A stretch of DNA of 56,409 nt from an uncultured Slackia sp. GTDB taxonomy: Bacteria; Actinomycetota; Coriobacteriia; Coriobacteriales; Eggerthellaceae. Position numbers and translations under genes: made by a program. The notes under the pieces were generated by a model. The model did no database searches, was not told the origin of the DNA, and saw only the letters and a program-made list of their open reading frames with translations. Below are positions 41,447 through 50,326 of the stretch, one piece after another; the stretch's first letter is position 1; each line of letters starts with the position of its first letter. The stretch is taken from contig NZ_CAUHPG010000012.1 in assembly GCF_959608125.1 (NCBI RefSeq), positions 1 through 56,409 on the forward strand, written 5' to 3'.

Positions 41447-41854
41447 CTACCTTTCCGAAACGGTCTCCCCCGTCCAGGAGTTGATGCCGCCGAACTCGAT
41501 GACGTCGGTGTATCCCAGGGCGACGAGTTTTTCGGACGCCTGCTTGCTTCGGTTGCCGCTGCGGCAATACACGAAGATGGCCTGGTTTTTATCGGGCAGT
41601 TCGGCGATTTCCTCCTTGCCGATGGTCTCATTAGGAACGTTGATCGCACCGGGAATGTGCTTCTCGGCGAACTCCTCGGGCGTGCGAACGTCCAGAATGA
41701 CGTAATCCTGTTCGGTCTGCATCATTTCGATCGCCTCGTCGGCGGTCGTTTGCACATAGGTTCCCGCTGCGCTGCCGGTCTCCCCCACGGGCGCTGAACA
41801 GCCTGCCAACAGAATAGCCGAAAGCATCAGCGGAAGCGTTTTCTTCATGTTCAT
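41447..41854 (-). CDS. Rhodanese-domain lipoprotein
   Basis: A 135-residue protein. The signal peptide MNMKKTLPLMLSAILLAGC ends in a lipobox (LAGC), so it is anchored outside the membrane. The rhodanese domain has VILDVRTPEEFAEKHIPGAINVP and the active-site loop CRSGNRS with the catalytic Cys near residue 96, then IEFGGINSW. It may carry sulfur or serve as an extracytoplasmic redox protein. GGAGAGAGAC precedes the chosen ATG 41854. Confidence 0.92.
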   Translation of the reverse strand: MNMKKTLPLMLSAILLAGCSAPVGETGSAAGTYVQTTADEAIEMMQTEQDYVILDVRTPEEFAEKHIPGAINVPNETIGKEEIAELPDKNQAIFVYCRSGNRSKQASEKLVALGYTDVIEFGGINSWTGETVSER

Positions 41855-42167
41855 GTCTCTCTCCATTTCGGATAGTCTGCACGGTCGATTCGTGCTCGGA
41901 CGGCCGTTGCTGCATCGCCTTACGGAATCCGGTCGATTCCTGCATGCGAAAGCGGCACGAATCCGCCTTCTGTCGTGTATCGACGCAATCCTATCTCGGA
42001 CGCGTACGCATCGAAGTAGCGAAGGGCATACATTCGGTCGTTCGTCGATATTGTCGGCTGCGGTTCGGTGTCGGATCACAGCCGACTCGAAAACGGTATG
42101 TGCCATGCGTTATTCTGAAAAGAACACGCGAGCGATGTTCGCATGGTTCTACGAATGGAGGATTCGC
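41855..42167. other. Divergent intergenic region rhodanese / spo0M
   Basis: About 310 bases. Long frames cross it but none has a believable start and site. Promoters for both divergent genes should lie here; I could not assign a clear pair. Confidence 0.4.
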
Positions 42168-42932
42168 ATGTTCAATAAGCTGCTTCAGTCGATCGGCATC
42201 GGCAGCGCCCGAGTCGATACCGTTTTGTCCGACACGGTTTGCGTTCCTGGAGGGTCGGTTGCCGGCGAAGTGCGCGTTTACGGTGGCAATGCGCCGCAGG
42301 AAATCGAAACGATCTATCTTTCCCTCATGGCAAGCTACGAGGTGGAAGTCGATGACGCCAAGGTCAGGCGCACGGCCGACCTCAATTGCATCCGCTTGAC
42401 CGATAAGTTTTCCGTGCAGGCGAACCAAGAACTCGTCATGTCGTTTTCGATTCCCGTTCCGCTTAATACGCCGGTGTCTGCCGGCAAAAGCCAGGTATGG
42501 GTGCAGACGGGCCTCGACATCAAATCGGCCGTCGACCCGCAGGACCGCGATCCGCTCGAGGTAAGAGCGCATCCCTTGGTCGATGCTTTCATCGCGGCGG
42601 CCCAGCGTCTTGGCCTGCGTCTTTATCAGGTCGATTGCGCAAAGACCGACTTCCGCAATGCGGGCAATGGCTTGCCTTTCGTCCAGGAGTTCGAATTCAA
42701 GACGTTCGCCGGCGAATTCCACGGCAAACTCGACGAGGTCGAGGCGGTCTTTCTTCTGAGCGATGCGGGCGTCCGCGCGACGCTGCAGATCGACCGTCGC
42801 GTGCGGGGTTTCGCCAGCATGCTTTCTGAATCCATGGGAATGGACGAATCCTACACGACCATATCGTACGACCAGAGCGACGTAGCACGTCTCGATATCC
42901 TTCTCGCGGATACCATCAGGCGTTATTGCTAG
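42168..42932 (+). CDS. Spo0M-family protein
   Basis: A 254-residue arrestin-like protein. The start MFNKLLQSIGIGSARVDTVL is the family hallmark, followed by VCVPGGSVAGEVRVYGGNAPQEIETIYLSL and ELVMSFSIPVPLNTPVSAGKSQVWVQTGLDI. Two beta-sandwich halves are predicted, and a GGAGG site precedes ATG 42168. In Bacillus the protein affects sporulation control and cytoskeletal interactions; in non-sporulating Actinobacteria its role is unknown. An upstream in-frame ATG would add 21 residues unlike the family. Confidence 0.9.
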   Translation: MFNKLLQSIGIGSARVDTVLSDTVCVPGGSVAGEVRVYGGNAPQEIETIYLSLMASYEVEVDDAKVRRTADLNCIRLTDKFSVQANQELVMSFSIPVPLNTPVSAGKSQVWVQTGLDIKSAVDPQDRDPLEVRAHPLVDAFIAAAQRLGLRLYQVDCAKTDFRNAGNGLPFVQEFEFKTFAGEFHGKLDEVEAVFLLSDAGVRATLQIDRRVRGFASMLSESMGMDESYTTISYDQSDVARLDILLADTIRRYC

Positions 42933-43048
42933 ATTCGATTGCGCGGGCGCAGCCGTTTCGGGGTGATGCCGGTTCCCTTGCTATCCCCCCGCCCCTGCCG
43001 CTTGTGCGATTTCTCGCGACGCGCCGTTTCGCAGCGCGCCCGCAACGC

Positions 43049-43077
43049 TTGCAAGTCGTCTTCGCTGTTGCAATAAT
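43049..43077 (+). promoter_or_regulatory. Promoter candidate for EamA-GNAT gene
   Basis: TTGCAA (43049 to 43054) and AATAAT (43072 to 43077) are 17 bases apart. An RNA from here would begin close to a hairpin of GGAAGCCC (43081 to 43088) and GGGCTTCC (43101 to 43108). Confidence 0.5.
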
Positions 43078-43140
43078 CCTGGAAGCCCTCGTTTCGGCGG
43101 GGGCTTCCCTGTGCTTTACCCCGTTGAAAGGCCCCATGTT

Positions 43141-44742
43141 ATGACGACGTCGAATGCTCCGAAAAGCCATGTAGCTCGTGGAATCCTGCTCACCGCCATC
43201 GGTGCATGCTGCTGGGGCTTTTCGGGAACGTGTGCCCAGCTGCTTACAAGCGAATACGGCATTCCCGTCGCATGGCTGATCACGGTGCGCATGTGCGCCG
43301 GCGCCCTGCTGTTTTTGGCAGTGTGCCTTGGCAAGAACTGGCGAAGCTTCCGTGCCGCCCTGCGCGATACGCGTTCGCTGGTGCATATCATGATATTCGG
43401 GCTTTTTGGCGTGCTGCTCACGCAATTCAGCTACATCACGTGCATCTCTTATACCAATGCGGGAACGGGCACGGTGCTCGAGAGGCTCGGTCTGGTCATC
43501 ATTTTGTTCTATATCTGCGCGACCGTACGCAGGCTGCCTCGTCTACGCGAGGCCGTAGGCGTGGTGCTCGCGCTTGCCGGCGTATTCCTTATCGCCACGC
43601 ACGGCAATTTCGGCGCGCTTGCCATTCCTCCCCAGGGCCTGTTCTGGGGATTGATGACGGCCGTGGCCATGGCGTGCTATACGCTTATGCCGGTGAAGCC
43701 GCTTGCTAAATGGGGCAGCTTCATCGTGACGGGGATCGCCATGTCGACCGCCGCGGTTTCTTCGGCCGTGATCTTGCAGCCTTGGAAGCTCGACGTGGCG
43801 GTTACTCCCGAGGTCGTCTTGATCGTCGCGGTCATGGTGGTCATCGGGACGTTCGCCGCATATCTGTTCTATCTGCAGGGCGTCAACGACGCAGGTTCTA
43901 TGCGTGCCGGCCTGGTTGGATGCCTCGAGCCCGTGTCCGCCATCGTCATTTCGGCGGTGTGGCTGCATACCCCGATCGGCGTTTTCGACATCGCCGGCGC
44001 CGCTCTCATCCTGACGATGGTCGTTCTGACCACGCAGAAAGAAGAGCCGCAGGAGCATGACCGCTTCTCCGGCTCGCTGCGCGACGTCCCCCTTTTCCAG
44101 GGCAGCGCGTCGAGGCTCGGCTACTACGAAGCCCGTCGTGCTACCAGCGAAGATTTCAACGCGTTCTCTTCAGCTCTTGAAACGGGTCATCGCGCGATGG
44201 CCGAGCTGGGAATATCCGAGCAGGGAGATAAAAAATACCCCTCCGAACGTCGCATCATGCGTGCGATCGACCGCGGCGACGCCTATGTGGTGACCATGGA
44301 TGCAGACGCGGCCAAGGCCGATGCAGGAGCCGAGGATGCTTCCGTCATCGACTCGGTGGCCGTCGATGCTCGCGGTCGTCGTGTCATCGGCGTGTTCTCG
44401 CTTGATATGAACGGCGATGCGGCGTATGCGCATTCCGAAGGCGCCGTTTGGACCGATTTCAGCGATATGCGCATCGAGGGCCGCAGCGAATACGCGGCGC
44501 TTCATTGGGTGACGGTTGTCCCTGAGGCTCGACACAGCGGCGTCGGCATGTTCATTCTGGGCGAGGCCGAGCGTATGGCGAAAGAAGCCGGTAAGGCATG
44601 CGTGCGAGCCGACGTCTACGAGCAAAACGCCCCCATTCGTCATCTGCTCGAGCGCTACGGATTCCATTCGTGCGGTTCGATCGTGCTGAAAAACAGCCTG
44701 GGTCGTAAGCGTCGCCGCGCCGCCTACGAACTGATCCTTTAG
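43141..44742 (+). CDS. EamA/DMT transporter fused to a GNAT acetyltransferase
   Basis: The protein has 533 residues. Residues 1 to about 305 are a complete drug/metabolite transporter with ten membrane helices in two EamA repeats (GACCWGFSGTCAQLL at the start, and GTFAAYLFYLQGVNDAGSMRAGLVGCLEPVSA at the second repeat). A cytoplasmic linker follows, and residues about 325 to 533 form a GNAT domain (LHWVTVVPEARHSGVGMFILGEAERMA, NAPIRHLLERYGF). The reading frame is continuous across the join. The acetyltransferase may modify a compound before or after transport. The frame was checked only by eye; the fusion looks genuine. Confidence 0.88.
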   Translation: MTTSNAPKSHVARGILLTAIGACCWGFSGTCAQLLTSEYGIPVAWLITVRMCAGALLFLAVCLGKNWRSFRAALRDTRSLVHIMIFGLFGVLLTQFSYITCISYTNAGTGTVLERLGLVIILFYICATVRRLPRLREAVGVVLALAGVFLIATHGNFGALAIPPQGLFWGLMTAVAMACYTLMPVKPLAKWGSFIVTGIAMSTAAVSSAVILQPWKLDVAVTPEVVLIVAVMVVIGTFAAYLFYLQGVNDAGSMRAGLVGCLEPVSAIVISAVWLHTPIGVFDIAGAALILTMVVLTTQKEEPQEHDRFSGSLRDVPLFQGSASRLGYYEARRATSEDFNAFSSALETGHRAMAELGISEQGDKKYPSERRIMRAIDRGDAYVVTMDADAAKADAGAEDASVIDSVAVDARGRRVIGVFSLDMNGDAAYAHSEGAVWTDFSDMRIEGRSEYAALHWVTVVPEARHSGVGMFILGEAERMAKEAGKACVRADVYEQNAPIRHLLERYGFHSCGSIVLKNSLGRKRRRAAYELIL

Positions 44743-45294
44743 CACCCCCGCCGTACTTCGTTCGGATGCTTTATCGGGGTACTTCGTATCGAGGCGCGGC
44801 GAAAACCGCATTTCCTGCATGAAAAGTGCAGTTGGCGGTCTTTTTGGGACGGAAAAGCATCGCTTTCGCATCGCCGCAGCTCTTTTGAAGCGGTCTCGCA
44901 CGAAGCGACCAGGCATTTCGCTGTGCGTGAAGGGCGGTCGCGCCATGGAAAAGACCGTCAACTGCAAAAAAGATGCAGCATTTTCTTTTTCGCTTGCATC
45001 CCCCTCGGCGTGCCGATACTGTGGAGCCTTTCGGCCCTTAGTTGACCGTTCCTAGACCCATGGGTAAGGTATCCGACATGTTTTCTTCCGTGGTGAAAAT
45101 CTATCGACATGCACGACTTTTGAACGACTTCGCATCGAGCGAAGCCGTTTTCGTCGCGTCTGACGCCACGAGTCTTTCGGCTATGCTCATTTAAGCCCCT
45201 TTTCGAAACACGATACAACCTGAAAAGCCTGCAGCGACATTCTGTCGCTCATGTCTCGTTTTGTACTCTTTCGTTTTCGGAAAGGATTTTTCTT
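44743..45294. other. Regulatory region upstream of DHA2 transporter
   Basis: 550 bases without a gene. Two arms, 44816 to 44840 and 44953 to 44977, form an imperfect 25-base inverted repeat. Two promoter-like pairs follow: TTGCAT-N17-TACTGT (44994 to 45022) and TTGACC-N17-TAAGGT (45042 to 45070). The transcribed leader of about 200 bases contains short stems such as AGCGACA-TTC-TGTCGCT at 45233. Confidence 0.5.
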
Positions 45295-46713
45295 TTGAGC
45301 TCTACCTCTGCTTCGAACGACGTCCGTAAGGCGACGCGTCATGAAATCATGGTTGTCGGCGTCGTCATCGCGGGCGCTTTCCTTGCTATTCTGAACCAGA
45401 CCGTCCTCGCCCCCGCCCTGCCGGGCCTGATGGAGACCTTCCAGGTCAATGCAGGCACCGCTCAGTGGGTGACCAGTATCTACATGCTGGTCAACGGCAT
45501 CATGGTTCCCATTTCGGCCTACCTGATCGACAAGTTCCCCACGCGCAAGCTGTTCTTCGCGTCGATGGGCGTGTTCATCGCTGGCACCGTGCTTTGTGCG
45601 ATGGCTCCGAATTTCGAGCTGCTGATCGCAGGTCGCATCCTGCAGGCGGCCGGCGCCGGCGTGCAGATGCCCCTGGTCGCCGTGGTCCCCATGCTGATCT
45701 TCCCGCCTGAGAAGCGAGGCACTGCTATGGGCATGGCCGGCATCGTGATGTCGGTCGCTCCTGCCGCAGGCCCCGTGGTCGCAGGCATGATCATCGACTC
45801 TATGGGTTGGCGCGCGATGTTCTGGTCGATCGCTCCGCTGGGATTGATCGTGCTGATCGCGAGCATCTTCCTGCTCAGCAACGTCGGCGAGCTGAAGAAT
45901 CCCCGTCTCGACATGCCGTCCGTTCTGCTTTCCACCGTCGCGTTCGGCGGCTTGCTCTACGGCTTCTCGAGCGCTTCGAGCCTGGGTTGGACCAACCCCA
46001 TCGTCATTGCCGTCATTGCCGTCGGAGCCGTGTGTCTCGTGCTTTTCGTTCGTCGCCAGAATAAGCTCGACGAGCCCCTGCTGCAGCTTGCCACGCTGAA
46101 GTCCGACATCTTCGCATCTTCGGCCATCATCGTCACCCTGATCAATTGCGCCGCAGCCGTGACCAACGTCACGCTGCCCATCTTCTTGCAGAACGTCCTG
46201 GGGGCAAGCGCGCTCGAGACGGGCATGGTCATGATGCCCGCCGCCGCCGTCGGCATCATCATCAGCCCGCTTTCCGGCGTGATCTTCGATAAGTTCGGAC
46301 CCCGTTGGATTACCGTTGGCGGCCTTGCGTTGATGAGTGCCGCGCTCTTCGGCTTCTCGCGCATCGGTTCCGATACCACCCTGCTCGTGGCCGCCGTGCT
46401 GTGCACGTGCATGGCCGCAGGTCAGACCATGGCGAACATGCCCGCGAACACATGGGGCATCAACGCCCTTTCCAACGACATGATCGCGCACGGCAACGCG
46501 ATCAGCAATACGGGTCGTCAGGTCGGCGGTGCGATCAGCACGGCGCTCATCGTGACCGTCATGACCATGGTGACCTCAGCGAACGCTTCAAGCGGCCTGG
46601 TCGAGTCGACGGCCCTGGGCGTTCAGGCCGCCTACGGCGTTTGTGCGCTCGTCGGTGCGGTGACGCTTGTGTTCGCCATCGTGAAGGTCCGTTCGAAGAA
46701 AAAGGAGGCATAG
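45295..46713 (+). CDS. DHA2-family (EmrB/QacA-type) multidrug MFS transporter
   Basis: A 472-residue proton-linked efflux pump with about 14 membrane helices. Motifs include FLAILNQTVLAPALPGLM (TM1, motif D1), SIYMLVNGIMVPISAYLIDKFPTRKLF (motif A region) and GRILQAAGAGVQMPLV (motif B). The start is TTG at 45295 after GGAAAGGA. A long leader with promoter-like elements precedes it, suggesting regulation. The CBS-domain gene starts four bases after the stop, probably in one operon. Confidence 0.92.
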   Translation: MSSTSASNDVRKATRHEIMVVGVVIAGAFLAILNQTVLAPALPGLMETFQVNAGTAQWVTSIYMLVNGIMVPISAYLIDKFPTRKLFFASMGVFIAGTVLCAMAPNFELLIAGRILQAAGAGVQMPLVAVVPMLIFPPEKRGTAMGMAGIVMSVAPAAGPVVAGMIIDSMGWRAMFWSIAPLGLIVLIASIFLLSNVGELKNPRLDMPSVLLSTVAFGGLLYGFSSASSLGWTNPIVIAVIAVGAVCLVLFVRRQNKLDEPLLQLATLKSDIFASSAIIVTLINCAAAVTNVTLPIFLQNVLGASALETGMVMMPAAAVGIIISPLSGVIFDKFGPRWITVGGLALMSAALFGFSRIGSDTTLLVAAVLCTCMAAGQTMANMPANTWGINALSNDMIAHGNAISNTGRQVGGAISTALIVTVMTMVTSANASSGLVESTALGVQAAYGVCALVGAVTLVFAIVKVRSKKKEA

Positions 46714-46717
46714 GGTC

Positions 46718-47215
46718 ATGGACACGGTAACGGTCGGATCTATCATGGAGCGCGATGCGTATTCGTGCTCTGCCCAGGACACGCTCAAGGACGTCACGAA
46801 AAGTCTCATCGGCCTCGGCGTGAGCAGTCTGCCAGTGGTCGACGAGGGTAATCGCGTCGTGGGATTCATCAGCGACGGCGACATCATGCGCGCCATCGCC
46901 GAGCATAAGACGCGCTCGATTTTCTCGGGCGGCGCGCCTACCATGCTGTATTACGACGACGAGTCCATCGAACAGAAGGTCCTCTCCCTCAAGGATCGTA
47001 ACGTGATGGAACTCGCTGCGCGTAAGGTGCTGTGCGTGACCGAGAGTCGGAGCGTCGGCCGCGTGGCCGATACGCTGGCGAAGAAGAAGTTCAAAAAGCT
47101 TCCTGTGATCGACGAGCACGGTAGGCTCGTCGGCATCATTCGCCGTTCGAGCATCATGCGTTACGCCTTCGACCTGCTTTTCCATGACGACGTGGATAAG
47201 AAGCAGGACGAGTAA
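46718..47215 (+). CDS. Two-CBS-domain protein
   Basis: A 165-residue protein consisting of a CBS pair: residues 5 to 65 (SIMERDAYSCSAQDTLKDVTKSLI...GFISDGDIMRAIAEH) and about 90 to 160 (NVMELAARKVLCVTESRSVGRVADTLAKKKFKKLPVIDEHGRLVGIIRRSSIMRYA). CBS pairs bind adenine nucleotides and act as energy sensors. Alone and co-transcribed with an efflux pump, it may gate the transporter; that is inference. Confidence 0.92.
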   Translation: MDTVTVGSIMERDAYSCSAQDTLKDVTKSLIGLGVSSLPVVDEGNRVVGFISDGDIMRAIAEHKTRSIFSGGAPTMLYYDDESIEQKVLSLKDRNVMELAARKVLCVTESRSVGRVADTLAKKKFKKLPVIDEHGRLVGIIRRSSIMRYAFDLLFHDDVDKKQDE

Positions 47216-47245
47216 GCGATTCAACCGATAAAGGAATGTTTTGAA

Positions 47246-47277
47246 AGCGAGGCCTCCGGCATGCCGGAGGCCTCGCT
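47246..47277. terminator. Perfect 32-base palindrome after the CBS gene
   Basis: Sixteen-base arms are exactly complementary with no loop bases left over. It sits 30 bases after the CBS stop. It probably folds as a strong stem in RNA and may end the transcript, although no T-run follows. Confidence 0.6.
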
Positions 47278-47421
47278 GCGTATTCGGACGCCTGATGTTC
47301 GAGTGAAGGGTGCTAGCTTTTTCGCGCGATTTCTTTTCCGTCTTTCAAGTTTCTTTAGAAACGCCGTTCATGCTGGTTGTAGCGAAGAAATCGAGGAAGA
47401 CGGAATCGAAAGGAGTCAGGC

Positions 47422-48162
47422 ATGGAATGCCTTTTAGAAACACGGGCGCTTACGAAGACGTTCGGGCGCGGCGGACACGTACAGACTGCGGTCAATGCTG
47501 TGGATATGCATGTGGAAGCAGGTCGCGTCTACGGATTGCTCGGTCCCAACGGTGCGGGAAAATCAACCCTGCTCAAGATGGTGACCGGCATGCTGCACCC
47601 TACATCGGGCGAAATCGTCTTCGACGGGCATCGGTGGCGTCGAAACGACCTGTACGATATCGGGTCGCTGATCGAAACTCCGCCGCTTTATCCTAATTTG
47701 ACCGCTCGCGAGAACCTTAAAGTGCGTGCGGCGCTTGTCGGCGCCGACGAATCGCGTATCGGTGAAGTGCTGGAGACGGTCGGCCTGACCGGTACGGGAA
47801 GCAAACGTGCAGGAAGCTTCTCGCTCGGCATGAAGCAGCGTCTCGGCATCGCGCTCGCCTTGCTTGCGCGGCCGAAGCTGCTCGTGCTCGACGAGCCGGC
47901 CAACGGACTCGACCCCATCGGCATCGAGGAATTGCGCGCGCAGATCCGCGCGTTCGTGCAGGCCGGCATCACCGTGGTCATTTCGAGCCACATCCTCACC
48001 GAGGTAGCCCACGTGGCCGATCGCGTCGGCATCATCGTGGACGGCTCGCTGGCGTTCGAGGGCGAGATCGAAGAAGGAGTGGATTTGGAGAAGCTGTTCA
48101 TGGATGTGTGCCGCAAAGGCGCGCGTCCTGGATTCGATGCCATGCAGGGAGGTGCGCGATGA
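47422..48162 (+). CDS. ABC transporter ATP-binding protein, lantibiotic-protection type
   Basis: A 246-residue ATPase. Walker A GPNGAGKST is near residue 39, Q-loop region LIETPPLYPNLTARENL near 90, signature FSLGMKQRLGIALALL near 135, and Walker B LLVLDEPANGLDP near 155. The closest pattern is BcrA/LanF exporters. Two permeases follow with stop/start overlaps, then a YxeA-like gene and a two-component system, the known layout for antimicrobial-peptide resistance. A short inverted repeat GTTTCTTTAGAAAC at 47349 to 47362 upstream is a possible regulator site. Confidence 0.9.
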   Translation: MECLLETRALTKTFGRGGHVQTAVNAVDMHVEAGRVYGLLGPNGAGKSTLLKMVTGMLHPTSGEIVFDGHRWRRNDLYDIGSLIETPPLYPNLTARENLKVRAALVGADESRIGEVLETVGLTGTGSKRAGSFSLGMKQRLGIALALLARPKLLVLDEPANGLDPIGIEELRAQIRAFVQAGITVVISSHILTEVAHVADRVGIIVDGSLAFEGEIEEGVDLEKLFMDVCRKGARPGFDAMQGGAR

Positions 48163-48968
48163 AGGTCGTTTTTCCCGCCGCACGTGCGGTGCCTCGCTCG
48201 TTGGGCGGGTTTCGTACGGCGTTTTCGGCGGAGATGGTAAAGGGCAAACGCGCGGGCGCACGCAGGGTCGCCCTCCTCGCCCCGCTTCCCCTTTGCGTTT
48301 TGGGCTTGATGAGCTCAGGACTCGTTACTCAAGGCCATGGTCCGGGCGGGGTCGGCTTCAACACATACGGCTGGTGCTGGTGGTATACGCTGCTGCTGCC
48401 AGTGGCCGTGGCGCTTATAGCGGCGGGCGTGACGGGCATCGACGCACGTCAGAAATTCCACGGTGTTATGAGCGCGCCCGTAAGCCTCCGTTGCGCATGG
48501 GGCGCGAAGACGGCGTATGCATTCGTCCTGGTCGTGGCGGCCAATCTTGTCGTAGCAACGGTCTCGGTCGCAATCGACGCGCTCGGGGGCGATGCCGCCG
48601 GGCTTCTTGCAAGCGCGTGCATGGTCGCCCTTTTAAGCGCCTCGTCGCTCTGGATGATTCCCGCGGGTCTTTTCCTTACGACGCGCTTCGGGACGCTGGC
48701 GGGAATCGCCGCGCCGCTTCTGGCGCAGCTCGGCGTGGGAATAGCATCGTACGGAAGCAGCTTATGGTGGCTTTTGCCTCCGGCTGCCGCTATGCGTCTG
48801 TGTTCTCCGTACGCCGGCGTGGCGCCGTCGGGGGTGCCGCTCATGCAGGGCGAGATATACGGCGTCATCGATGCGTCGTGGTTCGCCGCCCTGGCCGTTT
48901 CCGTAGAGTTCGGCGTGCTGCTTGTCGTTGCAGGCGCTGCATGGTTCGCTCGACAGGAGGTGCGTTGA
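48159..48968 (+). CDS. ABC permease, MutE/EpiE (LanE)-like
   Basis: A 269-residue membrane protein with about six helices. It starts FRTAFSAEMVKGKRAGARR and contains YGWCWWYTLLLPVAVALIAAGVTGIDARQKFHGVMSAPVSL, the pattern of lantibiotic immunity permease subunits. It overlaps the ATPase gene by four bases (ATGA) and the next permease by one base. It would pair with the second permease and the ATPase to expel bacteriocins from the membrane. Confidence 0.82.
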   Translation: MKVVFPAARAVPRSLGGFRTAFSAEMVKGKRAGARRVALLAPLPLCVLGLMSSGLVTQGHGPGGVGFNTYGWCWWYTLLLPVAVALIAAGVTGIDARQKFHGVMSAPVSLRCAWGAKTAYAFVLVVAANLVVATVSVAIDALGGDAAGLLASACMVALLSASSLWMIPAGLFLTTRFGTLAGIAAPLLAQLGVGIASYGSSLWWLLPPAAAMRLCSPYAGVAPSGVPLMQGEIYGVIDASWFAALAVSVEFGVLLVVAGAAWFARQEVR

Positions 48969-49825
48969 TGATCGATAGAATCGACTGTTTCGAAGGCGTG
49001 CGCCGCACTGCTTTCATGGCGATGGTGCGCTCGGAGTTGCTGCGTGTGCGCCGGTCCCCTCTCGTGGCGTTGCATGCGGCGCTCGCTGCGGCCATCGGTC
49101 TTGCTGCGGGCCTGTATTTCGCGGCGACTTCGTGGGATTCGCTGCTTGCCTACGATGCGTTCGTGCAGCTCTTAGGTGCCGGCGCATCGCTTCTTGCGGG
49201 CATTTCATGCGGGTTGTCGCTTGAAACCGAACGCGAGGCCGGCGATTATGCGAATCTTGCGGGTCACCCTTCGCGTCGTAAGGCGTTTTGTGCGAAAGGG
49301 GTCGTTTTGCTCGGAATGGGTTCGCTCGCTTGCTTGGCCGCATTGTTCTTGTTCGTCGGAGTCTTGATGCTTGCGGGCAAACCCGTTCCTTCGGCGGGAA
49401 TCGTAGCGCTGACCTTCGTCGCTTTGACGGCCGGCTCCGTAGCGTTGTACGTTATTTCGATCGTCGTCGCGTTGATATGGGGGCGCAATGCTGCCATCAC
49501 GATCGGGGCGCTCGGTTTCATGGTGGCTCTCGCATCGCTCGGCGGACTCGGAAACGGCCTGGTCACAGGAACATTGAGCGCGTCGATTGCGCCGCTTGCC
49601 CTTATGGCGGTTCCTTTCACTTGGCCTGCGCGCCTTGCGTCGCTGAGTGTTGAGGTCCCTTTGGCTGCGGCCGGGCGTGTTCCCGGGACGGATGGGATGC
49701 TCGAAGCACTTGCGTCGAATACGCAGGCGAGCATAGCGCTATGCGCGGTCGGAACGGCAATCGTCATAGCGGCATGGATGGCGTACGTGTCTTGCTTCGA
49801 AGACACGCGCCGAACGAAAGAATAG
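48968..49825 (+). CDS. ABC permease, MutG (LanG)-like
   Basis: A 285-residue membrane protein with about six helices. RTAFMAMVRSELLRVRRSPLVALHAALAAAIGLAAG opens it, and SLETEREAGDYANLAGHPSRRKAFCAKGVVLL follows near residue 85. This resembles LanG. The ATG overlaps the LanE-like stop. Composition and length are typical. Confidence 0.82.
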   Translation: MIDRIDCFEGVRRTAFMAMVRSELLRVRRSPLVALHAALAAAIGLAAGLYFAATSWDSLLAYDAFVQLLGAGASLLAGISCGLSLETEREAGDYANLAGHPSRRKAFCAKGVVLLGMGSLACLAALFLFVGVLMLAGKPVPSAGIVALTFVALTAGSVALYVISIVVALIWGRNAAITIGALGFMVALASLGGLGNGLVTGTLSASIAPLALMAVPFTWPARLASLSVEVPLAAAGRVPGTDGMLEALASNTQASIALCAVGTAIVIAAWMAYVSCFEDTRRTKE

Positions 49826-49837
49826 GGGGTGAGATAT

Positions 49838-50326
49838 ATGGCGAGATGTAAAAGCGCTGTTCCGGTCGTCATTGCGGTTGCGGTCGTTGTCGCCTGTATC
49901 GCAGGGTCGGCGTGGATCGTGCAAAGCCGTGATGCCTGGCTTGCGAAAAGTATCGCCGACCGCATCGTGCCCTGGAACGTCCCGACGGTTCTGTACGCGG
50001 AAACGCCCGATGCGCAAAGCTATTTTCAGGTCTACGATGACGCGACGGGTGCGTATGAGAACTATGTCTACGAGATTAAGGCGCATGATGCCGATGGGGA
50101 CGAGCGGCGCGTCGTATTGGTTTCGTTCGGTACAATGCTCGACGAAACAGAGCCTTTCCTCGTGATGACCGCGAAGGGGACGAGCGTTCAGGCCTGGGAA
50201 TATGCCGATCGGCGCGCATCGCACAGCATGCGCGCCGCGTTATCGAAAGGAACGAATCGAACATGGCAAGGATCCTTGCAATCGACGACGAGCCTGCCGT
50301 CCTTTCCCTGCTCGTCGCTATTCTAA
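49838..50326 (+). CDS. YxeA-family (DUF1093-like) small protein
   Basis: A 162-residue protein. An N-terminal membrane/signal segment (about 9 to 30) is followed by a domain with AYENYVYEIKAHDADGDERRVVLVSFGTMLDETEPFLVMTAKGTSVQAWEYA, the YxeA pattern. YxeA proteins often accompany bacitracin/lantibiotic export genes. The GGGGGTGAG site supports ATG 49838. The last about 20 residues overlap the next gene by 64 bases, and their composition suggests that only the first 140 residues are constrained. Confidence 0.75.
   Translation: MARCKSAVPVVIAVAVVVACIAGSAWIVQSRDAWLAKSIADRIVPWNVPTVLYAETPDAQSYFQVYDDATGAYENYVYEIKAHDADGDERRVVLVSFGTMLDETEPFLVMTAKGTSVQAWEYADRRASHSMRAALSKGTNRTWQGSLQSTTSLPSFPCSSLF

Noticed and set aside
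41085..41567. Reverse open frame of 160 aa over the structured region
   Set aside because: It overlaps the rhodanese gene in another frame and crosses two terminators. The hydrophobic stretch is likely chance.
42933..43140. Terminator at GGAAGCCC/GGGCTTCC before the EamA-GNAT gene
   Set aside because: No T-run follows, and the hairpin lies at the expected 5' end of the next transcript, so it is noted only as a leader stem.
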